From Lachnospiraceae bacterium (lineage in GTDB: Bacteria > Bacillota > Clostridia > Lachnospirales > Lachnospiraceae), in NCBI GenBank assembly GCA_024699395.1, contig JAILPU010000075.1:1-12176 (forward strand): a DNA stretch of 12,176 bases, given 5' to 3'. Both the position numbers and the translations under genes were made by a program. The notes beneath the pieces were generated by a model. It saw only the letters and a program-made list of their open reading frames with translations. It was not told the DNA's origin and did no database searches. This document shows positions 7,476 through 12,176 of this stretch, piece after piece (positions within the stretch are counted from its first letter, which is position 1; each line of letters opens with the position of its first letter).

Positions 7476-7495
7476 CCCACCCAATACGATAAAAT

Positions 7496-9442
7496 CTATT
7501 TCATTTTATAGTATGCATAATTTCCTGACCAGGGAAGAGTGCTTACTACATGCCAGCTTGAATCAACATCTTTGAATGAAAGGCCGATGCTGTTTCCAAG
7601 AACGCTCTTGGCAAGCTTTAACTCAATGTAGTTTGACTTGTATGTAACACTGATCTCTGCAGATGAAACCTTTGTCCAATTCCATGAAGAATCGTTCTTG
7701 GAATGTGAATAAAGTTTTCCTTTTTCTACCATGTAATCCATTCCTGCAAGGGGCCACTTGGAATCGATGTAACCGGTTGCAGCCTTGTTATCGGAATCAA
7801 GGAAGATTTCGCTGTTTCCGCCAAGATTTGTTCCGTCGATTCTCATGTAGAAATACTTGGAATCATTTGTAACCTTAACTGATAATGCACTCTGTGAAGT
7901 AGAAGAGGTTACTGCTGCAATGTTGTCCCAATTGATTGTTCCGGAAGTGCTTCCTGAACTTGAGCCTGAACCTGATCCTGAGCTTGATCCTGAACTTGAA
8001 CTTGAACCTGAAGAGCTACTTGATCCTGATGAGCTTCCTGATACTTTAATCTTATCAAGAGCATACCAACCATCGGATCTCTTTCCTTTAATTGCAAGGT
8101 TGATTCCGGGATTTCCTGTAGCAGGATCGATAATAGCAACTACAAGTGTATATTCACCTGCGGTAACAGTGCTGGGAACGATAAGCTTTCCGCTTACTGA
8201 CTTCTCTTCACCGGGAAGCCACTTTCTGATATCTTCAGTTAAAGTAGTATAAGTAACAACATCGTTTGAATTTGCAAGACCAAGTCTTACAGGCCACTGA
8301 CGATAGAAGGGAGCAACACCCTTATTGGTCCACTTCATTGAAACGCTTACTTCGCTTCCGGGAGTAGCTGTATCAGAATGTGAAACACTCTTTAATACAA
8401 ATCTGTAACCCATTTTAACCAAAAGCTTATTGATATAAGTCTGTGAAGCTTCGTTGCTTGCAGGACAGCAGGGTCCCAACCAGCTTGTGTGGCCAACTTC
8501 GAGCTGTCTTAAGGTCTCGTTGATTGTAGAGCTTGTAAGATACATTCCGGGATCTCCGTTAGCGAACTCACCACCGGAAGTAGCTGTTTTCCACCAATCC
8601 TTCATAGCAGGCTGTGGAATATCAACATCATCTGTGTAACCGTTATTAATCTGAGACATCCATCCCCAACCGCTTGCTTCAAGTGACTGCTTGTCACCGA
8701 ACATATCATTGAAAAGTCCCATATTGTTGTTCTTAGCAAGAGTAGTAGGTCTTCTCATTGTAAGCTTTTCAGCTGAGAAATATGTAAGATAATCATTGAT
8801 AATCTGTTCCTGAACCTTTTTGCCGGGGAAAACACCTGAAGGGCCGCCATCAGCCTTCTCATAAGGCCAACAATGCCATTCGCCCCAGTGACCAAGGCTT
8901 CCTAACTGAATGAAAGCGATTGAATCATCATTGTTATATCTGTTACCCAATGCTTTTATAGCAAGATTATGTCTCTCAAGGAGATAAGAATCTTCGTAGT
9001 TGGGAGAGAAGCCTTTACCTTCTGAACCGTAGTTGTAAGATGTTCCTTTGTTAGAACCCATTTTGTCATACAACCACTGAGGAATATCTTTATGAGAAGA
9101 TGATCCGGGAAGATCCATATAAAATCTTATATTAATCTTAACGCCTTTGCTTCTCCAGTAATCAAAATTATTTGCCTTCTCAAATGAAGCGAAATCATAA
9201 TTTCCTTTGGTAGGCTCAAAATCTTTCCAAAGAAGCTGAGCGTAAACCATTGAGTGAGGCTGAGAATAATCTTTTCTGGTAGCCATAGGGACCAATCCCA
9301 TATACGGATTTGTTAAAACATCGCTAATTTCTGTTGGCTTATATGTATTGGTCGCAGCCTGAGCAACATTTACATTGTTGCCGAAAACGCAGCCGAAGAT
9401 CAAAAACATAACCAACAATAACCCAATAGATCTTCTTTTCAT
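7496..9442 (-). CDS. Secreted DUF4874/DUF4832-type glycosidase-like protein with C-terminal beta domain
   Basis: Exported 648-aa protein. Residues 1-30 are a signal peptide (MKRRS, a hydrophobic core, cleavage likely after AQA or AQAA). About 35-350 resemble the DUF4874/DUF4832 group: NPYMGLVP (45-52), WKDFEPTKGNYDF (72-84, like the barrel-entry motif of glycosidases), and IAFIQLGSLGHWGEWH (175-190), where E188 is a candidate functional acid. About 350-467 form a beta domain (SVSMKWTNKGVAPFYRQWPV) typical of DUF4832. A Ser/Gly linker spans 468-500. Residues 502-648 form a Trp/Tyr-rich beta domain (SEIFLDSDNKAATGY) like CBM9/DOMON-type sugar-binding folds. Ribosome binding site AGGAGGT is the complement of 9449-9455. 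No enzyme activity is established for the family as far as I know; polysaccharide binding or cleavage is inference. A lipobox reading of C18 is possible but weak. Confidence 0.85.
   Translation of the reverse strand: MKRRSIGLLLVMFLIFGCVFGNNVNVAQAATNTYKPTEISDVLTNPYMGLVPMATRKDYSQPHSMVYAQLLWKDFEPTKGNYDFASFEKANNFDYWRSKGVKINIRFYMDLPGSSSHKDIPQWLYDKMGSNKGTSYNYGSEGKGFSPNYEDSYLLERHNLAIKALGNRYNNDDSIAFIQLGSLGHWGEWHCWPYEKADGGPSGVFPGKKVQEQIINDYLTYFSAEKLTMRRPTTLAKNNNMGLFNDMFGDKQSLEASGWGWMSQINNGYTDDVDIPQPAMKDWWKTATSGGEFANGDPGMYLTSSTINETLRQLEVGHTSWLGPCCPASNEASQTYINKLLVKMGYRFVLKSVSHSDTATPGSEVSVSMKWTNKGVAPFYRQWPVRLGLANSNDVVTYTTLTEDIRKWLPGEEKSVSGKLIVPSTVTAGEYTLVVAIIDPATGNPGINLAIKGKRSDGWYALDKIKVSGSSSGSSSSSGSSSSSGSSSGSGSGSSSGSTSGTINWDNIAAVTSSTSQSALSVKVTNDSKYFYMRIDGTNLGGNSEIFLDSDNKAATGYIDSKWPLAGMDYMVEKGKLYSHSKNDSSWNWTKVSSAEISVTYKSNYIELKLAKSVLGNSIGLSFKDVDSSWHVVSTLPWSGNYAYYKMK
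7943..8041 (-). repeat. Degenerate six-base tandem repeat encoding the Ser/Gly linker
   Basis: About 99 bases of TCAGGA/TCAAGT/TCAGGT-like hexamers (minus strand) encode residues 468-500, nearly all Ser and Gly. The repeat keeps several other frames open, producing spurious Glu/Pro-rich and Gln-rich ORFs. Such tracts can change length by slippage in multiples of two residues. Confidence 0.8.
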
Positions 9443-9472
9443 TGAAATACCTCCTGCTTTGGTGATTGTTAA

Positions 9473-9490
9473 TTGCTACACGGTTTACAA
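9473..9490 (-). promoter_or_regulatory. Possible LacI-type operator in the DUF4832 gene leader
   Basis: TTGCTACACGGTTTACAA is an imperfect palindrome around a central CG (10 of 18 positions match its own complement), with TTG/CAA ends and a GGTTTACAA half-site like those bound by LacI/GalR repressors. It lies about 30-50 bases after the predicted transcription start, where a repressor could block elongation. The symmetry is modest, so this is tentative. Confidence 0.3.
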
Positions 9491-9527
9491 GTTGCAAAAA
9501 TTATTCATATTTAACCCCACTGACGAT

Positions 9528-9556
9528 ATCATATAACAATATTGGTCATAAATCAA
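9528..9556 (-). promoter_or_regulatory. SigA-type promoter of the DUF4832 gene
   Basis: On the minus strand TTGATT (complement of 9551-9556), 17 bases, TATGAT (complement of 9528-9533). Transcription should start near 9521, giving a leader of about 80 bases. Confidence 0.7.
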
Positions 9557-9577
9557 CAAAAATTTACTCTGAAACCG

Positions 9578-9630
9578 TCTGTTTTTGTGCGATTTGTACT
9601 AATGTGCCAAAAACAGAATATGTTTTTGTG
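9578..9630. repeat. Inverted and direct repeats upstream of the DUF4832 promoter
   Basis: TCTGTTTTTG (9578-9587) and CAAAAACAGA (9608-9617) are a perfect 10-bp inverted repeat with 20 bases between them; a third, direct copy TGTTTTTGTG lies at 9621-9630. They start about 20 bases upstream of the -35 box, a usual place for an activator site. Confidence 0.5.
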
Positions 9631-9790
9631 TAATATGTTTAAAAAATCTTTGTCGTAGCTCATCCTTTGTTACATATAAACCAAAAATTAAAACATATTG
9701 GAGTATTTAAACATTAATAAACAAAACAGATTAGAAATTAACTGACTTTTTTGTTCAATTCAAACTATAAAGCTTTTGTTGTATTTGCCG

Positions 9791-9824
9791 ACAGTACTTT
9801 ACACGACAGTACTTTCACAGTACT
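9791..9824. repeat. Three direct repeats of ACAGTACT
   Basis: ACAGTACT occurs at 9791-9798, 9806-9813 and 9817-9824 (centre spacings of 15 and 11 bases). Each contains the palindrome AGTACT. A TATAGT (minus strand, complement of 9764-9769) lies so that the nearest copy overlaps its -35 position, which has no consensus -35 of its own. This resembles an activator-dependent promoter, but no regulator is known. Confidence 0.55.
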
Positions 9825-10009
9825 ATCTATTCGATAAACTTGTCTTTTGCGAATAGTTATATTTCGCTTTTATCCCCTAAATCATCATTATCTACTTATA
9901 TTTCACTTTCTTTATATTTATGAATGCCAATATACACATGTAAATCGGTGAATTTATTCTGAAACATCAATACATCAAAACATGAAATCGAAAAAACCAA
10001 CAAGAAAAT

Positions 10010-10033
10010 GCCCCGGGATATTTCACCCGGGGC
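10010..10033 (-). terminator. Terminator downstream of the SPFH/RHH unit
   Basis: GCCCCGGG (10010-10017) and CCCGGGGC (10026-10033) form a perfect 8-bp GC stem over an 8-base loop. On the minus strand ATTTTC and, a little further on, TTTTTT follow. It lies about 40 bases past the RHH gene stop. Confidence 0.8.
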
Positions 10034-10071
10034 TTAAGGTAACATAATATATATATTGTATTTTATTCTTT

Positions 10072-10269
10072 TTATTTAATATCAATATCCAGAGGCTTAT
10101 CTATTTCCTTTCCTACATACCCGCCGTTTTTTCGTCTCTGCTTAACACATTCGGAAAGAAGGTATTCGATCTGACCGTTTATGGATCTGAAATCATCCTC
10201 AGCCCATCCGGCCAGTTCATTATATAAAGCCTCATTCAGCCTCAAGGGCACCTGTTTTTTGTCAGCCAT
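10072..10269 (-). CDS. Small ribbon-helix-helix (Arc-like) DNA-binding protein
   Basis: 65-aa protein with an Arc/MetJ-type ribbon-helix-helix: a strand reading QVPLRLNEALYNEL (6-19), then two helices, about 14-27 and 31-45, joined by DFRSINGQI. The SINGQIEYLL motif is the hallmark of a small RHH family commonly placed next to SPFH genes. A basic tail (KQRRKNGG) follows. It should act as a dimer that binds DNA in the cytoplasm; possible target: the palindrome on the promoter of its own unit (inference). Its ATG lies 14 bases after the SPFH stop with only a poor Shine-Dalgarno, so translation is probably coupled. A toxin partner is not evident, so an antitoxin role is not supported here. Confidence 0.85.
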   Translation of the reverse strand: MADKKQVPLRLNEALYNELAGWAEDDFRSINGQIEYLLSECVKQRRKNGGYVGKEIDKPLDIDIK

Positions 10270-10283
10270 AATTTACCAAAGGA

Positions 10284-11309
10284 TCAATAAAGAGATCCGG
10301 AGTTTACAACAGGCTGAGCATCATGATTTCCGCAGAGAACAACAAGCAGGTTGGAAACCATATTGGCTTTACGTTCCTCATCAAGATTGACTATATCTTT
10401 TTCATTTAATTTATCGAGAGCCATCTCCACCATACCAACAGCGCCGTCTACAATCATCTTTCTTGCATCAATAATTGCCGAAGCCTGCTGTCTCTGAAGC
10501 ATAACGGCTGCGATTTCGGGAGCGTATGCAAGGTAAGTTATTCTGGATTCGATTATCTCAATTCCTGCTTCACTTACTCTCTGCTGTATTTCGCCTTTAA
10601 TACGCTCTGCTACTATCTCGCTGGAGCCTCTGAGTGAACCTTCGTCTGCCTGACCGTCCCCTGTGGTATCCACATTTTGAGCCACATCATAAGGATAAAT
10701 TCTTACAATATTTCTAAGTGCCGCATCACACTGAAGTGAAAGGAATTCTTTGTAATTGTCTACGTTAAAAGCTGCCTTTGCGGTATCTACGATTCTCCAG
10801 GTTACGGCAATTCCGATCTCAACGGGATTTCCGAGGCAGTCATTAATCTTCTGTCTTGAATTGTTAAGGGTCATAATCTTGAGAGACATCTTTTTGGAGT
10901 ATGCATCCATAGTTATATCTCCCGTCTGACCGGCAAACTGAATTCCCTTAGTATTTACATCTTGGCTTTGATTAAGCTTTGTGTTGGCTGCGGGATTTAC
11001 TCCTGTACAAAAAGGATTTACCCAATAAAAGCCCTCTCCTTTAAGTGTTCCTATATACTTACCGAAAAGTGTAAGAACCAATGCTTCCTGAGGCTTCAAT
11101 ATCTTAAGACCAAGAAGAATTATCCAGGAAACGGATGCAAATATTATACATACCACTAACAAGGTAACATAAAGCCCCATAGGCTCTCTTCCCGTATCAA
11201 GACTGACACCTGCAAATACAATACCCACTATGGAAACAGCAAGTGAAACCAAATAAATTAAAATAACAGACAACCCGTTTTTCTTCGCATTTAATAATTT
11301 TTCATCCAT
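10284..11309 (-). CDS. SPFH/band-7 domain membrane protein
   Basis: 341-aa membrane-anchored protein of the SPFH (stomatin/prohibitin/flotillin/HflK-C) superfamily, which forms oligomeric scaffolds on the membrane. Two N-terminal membrane segments lie at about 13-34 and 45-66 ([32 protein letters not shown]). The SPFH domain runs from about 70 ([20 protein letters not shown], then [10 protein letters not shown]) to about 260, with [21 protein letters not shown] in its core and a later Ala/Glu-rich helical part ([20 protein letters not shown]). The C-terminus [11 protein letters not shown] is characteristic of the subfamily paired with the small RHH gene. The start at 11309 is chosen because AAAGGAG (complement of about 11321-11327) precedes it; upstream in-frame codons run back through the promoter. 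Its cellular role in this subfamily is not known to me. Confidence 0.9.
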   Translation of the reverse strand: MDEKLLNAKKNGLSVILIYLVSLAVSIVGIVFAGVSLDTGREPMGLYVTLLVVCIIFASVSWIILLGLKILKPQEALVLTLFGKYIGTLKGEGFYWVNPFCTGVNPAANTKLNQSQDVNTKGIQFAGQTGDITMDAYSKKMSLKIMTLNNSRQKINDCLGNPVEIGIAVTWRIVDTAKAAFNVDNYKEFLSLQCDAALRNIVRIYPYDVAQNVDTTGDGQADEGSLRGSSEIVAERIKGEIQQRVSEAGIEIIESRITYLAYAPEIAAVMLQRQQASAIIDARKMIVDGAVGMVEMALDKLNEKDIVNLDEERKANMVSNLLVVLCGNHDAQPVVNSGSLY

Positions 11310-11345
11310 ATTTTCAAATCTCCTTTCAAATTGTTTTGATATTAT

Positions 11346-11374
11346 TATGATATCATATTGAATCATTTTGTCAA
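11346..11374 (-). promoter_or_regulatory. SPFH/RHH promoter overlapped by a 12-bp palindrome
   Basis: On the minus strand a perfect TTGACA (complement of 11369-11374), 16 bases, TATCAT (complement of 11347-11352). TATGATATCATA (11346-11357) is a perfect 12-bp palindrome covering the -10 box. TATGATAT recurs at 11387-11394, 41 bases away, on the upstream side of the -35. A dimeric repressor could bind both. Confidence 0.7.
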
Positions 11375-11475
11375 TTATTTGTTTTTTATGATATACTTGA
11401 TTTTGGTGTTTTTTACAGAAGCCAAATATATCCAAATTTAAAGCAAGTATAATCAACAAAGGGCAAAATAATATA

Positions 11476-11484
11476 TGCTATACT
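11476..11484 (+). promoter_or_regulatory. Extended -10 promoter of the CBM5/12 gene
   Basis: TG at 11476-11477, one base, then TATACT at 11479-11484 form an extended -10. There is no good -35 at the expected place, as is common for this promoter class. The start would be near 11491, leaving a leader of about 60 bases that contains a small hairpin (ATTCA 11511-11515 with TGAAT 11520-11524). Confidence 0.5.
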
Positions 11485-11552
11485 CTTTACGTATTGGGTA
11501 ACGGTAAATTATTCATTTGTGAATGGTTTATCAGCAAAAACGGAGGTATCAT

Positions 11553-12176
11553 ATGAAAGGAAAATTTGTCAAGAAACTGATGATTCTGGGGCTTTCGGCA
11601 TCCATGATGATAACGAACGCTCCCCTTATCTCTTCCATGAGCGTTGTAAAAGCCGCTGAAACAGGCAATATTGTCTCATGGCACGAGAATACTACATATT
11701 CCGCCCAGGATGTTGTAAAATATAAAGGCAATACATACAGATGCGTGATAGGCCATTATTCTTTGAGTAATTGGACGCCGGATAGCTGCGCAGCTTTATG
11801 GGTAAAGACCGGAAGTTATTCTATTAATGAGAATCCTACTCCCGATCCCACTTTGGCGCCGACTTTAAATCCCACATTGCCACCCACCATGGCGCCTACA
11901 CCGCAAAAGACTCCGGATTCCACTCCCCAGGTAACTCCCACAATGGAAGTGATTCCTACCGCTACTGTATTTATACCTTCTCCCACCGAGAATGCTACTC
12001 CCGAAATTTCCACTCCTTCTTCGAATCCCGAAGAAACACCGGGAATTACATATCCCGAATGGACTGAGGGTAAAACATATAATATTGGAGACTGTGTTCA
12101 ATATAAATCCAAAACCTACAGATGTATTGTTACTCATTTAGCTTATGTGGGCGCAAACTGGTCGCCCGACATCTCA
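11553..12176 (+). CDS. Secreted protein with two CBM5/12-type modules, C-terminus beyond window
   Basis: 208 residues from an ATG preceded by CGGAGG (about 11541-11546) to the right edge, with no stop. Residues 1-35 are a signal peptide (MKGKFVKKL, hydrophobic core, likely cleavage in VKAAE). A carbohydrate-binding module of the CBM5/12 (chitin-binding type 3) kind lies at about 43-86: WHENTTYSAQDVVKYKGNTY, then NWTPDSCAALW. Residues about 92-167 are a Pro/Thr-rich linker. A second module begins at 169: WTEGKTYNIGDCVQYKSKTY, then NWSPD, cut by the window edge. Both modules carry a cysteine right after TYR (C64, C191); the second has another at 181 and the first one at 79, so disulfides are possible. 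CBM5/12 modules usually sit on chitinases or other polysaccharide hydrolases, but no catalytic domain is in view. Confidence 0.88.
   Translation, partial: MKGKFVKKLMILGLSASMMITNAPLISSMSVVKAAETGNIVSWHENTTYSAQDVVKYKGNTYRCVIGHYSLSNWTPDSCAALWVKTGSYSINENPTPDPTLAPTLNPTLPPTMAPTPQKTPDSTPQVTPTMEVIPTATVFIPSPTENATPEISTPSSNPEETPGITYPEWTEGKTYNIGDCVQYKSKTYRCIVTHLAYVGANWSPDIS

Larger units (their letters stand above)
7090..7495. other. Gene-free convergent stretch with two terminators and a structured element
   Basis: Lies between two genes that converge. It contains the ABC operon terminator (7171-7242), a short palindrome ACGGG-AAATT-CCCGT (7247-7261), a GC-richer structured segment (about 7268-7425, listed separately) and a bidirectional terminator (7440-7475). 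No coding region is supported. Confidence 0.8.
9443..10071. other. Long AT-rich upstream region of the DUF4832 gene
   Basis: 629 bases without a supported gene between two minus-strand genes. From right to left it holds the RHH gene terminator (10010-10033), three AGTACT-centred repeats (9791-9824), an inverted repeat of TCTGTTTTTG (9578-9617), the DUF4832 promoter (9528-9556), and an operator-like palindrome (9473-9490). I see nothing clear in 9835-10000. Confidence 0.8.

Noticed and set aside
7857..8252. Plus-strand reading frame with a Glu/Pro/Asp-rich stretch, and a minus-strand Gln/Val-rich frame over 7909-8139
   Set aside because: Both are kept open by the hexamer repeat of the Ser/Gly linker; neither has a ribosome binding site, and the DUF4832 frame is clearly the coding one.
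7496..9442. Lipoprotein anchoring of the DUF4832 protein through C18
   Set aside because: IFGC has Phe at -2, a poor lipobox, and a standard signal peptidase I site (AQAA) follows.
9791..9824. Start of a CRISPR array
   Set aside because: The repeats are only 8 bases with 3-7 bases between them; no spacer-length regularity and no cas genes.
11310..11459. N-terminal extension of the SPFH protein by 50 residues
   Set aside because: It would read through the TTGACA/TATCAT promoter; the ATG at 11309 has a proper ribosome binding site and gives the usual family N-terminus.
11816..12137. Minus-strand Gly/Val-rich frames
   Set aside because: They are the antisense of the Pro/Thr linker of the CBM5/12 protein and have no start signals.

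Overview
The window looks like chromosomal DNA from a low-GC, Gram-positive, rumen- or gut-type anaerobe, most likely a Lachnospiraceae member of the Butyrivibrio/Pseudobutyrivibrio/Lachnospira kind. The reasons are AT-rich intergenic DNA, strong AGGAGG-type ribosome binding sites, consensus SigA promoters, a DUF4832-type secreted protein, and the SPFH plus ribbon-helix-helix gene pair. The genus is an inference; there is no rRNA or other marker.

Layout, left to right. (1) 1-1368, minus strand: a TtcA-family tRNA thiolase (PP-loop ATPase) followed one base later by a tyrosine recombinase that runs off the left edge. (2) 1529-3069, plus strand: a possible 41-codon leader ORF overlapping the start of a 472-aa AI-2E-family membrane protein; a strong bidirectional terminator follows at about 3156-3205. 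(3) 3328-7242, plus strand: a self-contained three-gene operon with a near-consensus promoter, a NatA-like ABC ATPase, two different NatB-like ABC-2 permeases and a terminator. It should form one exporter with a heterodimeric membrane part; the substrate is unknown. (4) 7243-7475: a GC-richer, structured, gene-free segment that looks like a dispersed intergenic repeat or small RNA, then a bidirectional terminator. (5) 7496-9556, minus strand: a 648-aa secreted protein with a glycosidase-like N-terminal region (DUF4874/DUF4832 type), a Ser/Gly linker and a C-terminal beta-rich domain. It has its own promoter and an unusually long, repeat-containing upstream region (9443-10009). (6) 10010-11374, minus strand: an SPFH/band-7 membrane protein and a 65-aa ribbon-helix-helix protein, with a palindrome sitting on the promoter. 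(7) 11476-12176, plus strand and divergent: the start of a secreted protein with two CBM5/12-type carbohydrate-binding modules joined by a Pro/Thr-rich linker; the catalytic part, if any, lies beyond the right edge.

The genes do not form one pathway. Two themes stand out: extracellular polysaccharide work (the DUF4832 protein and the CBM5/12 protein) and cell-envelope functions (AI-2E-family protein, ABC exporter, SPFH protein). The least explained items are the structured element near 7375-7418, the AGTACT repeats near 9791-9824, and the operator-like palindromes upstream of the DUF4832 and SPFH genes. I saw no tRNA, rRNA, CRISPR array or insertion sequence.
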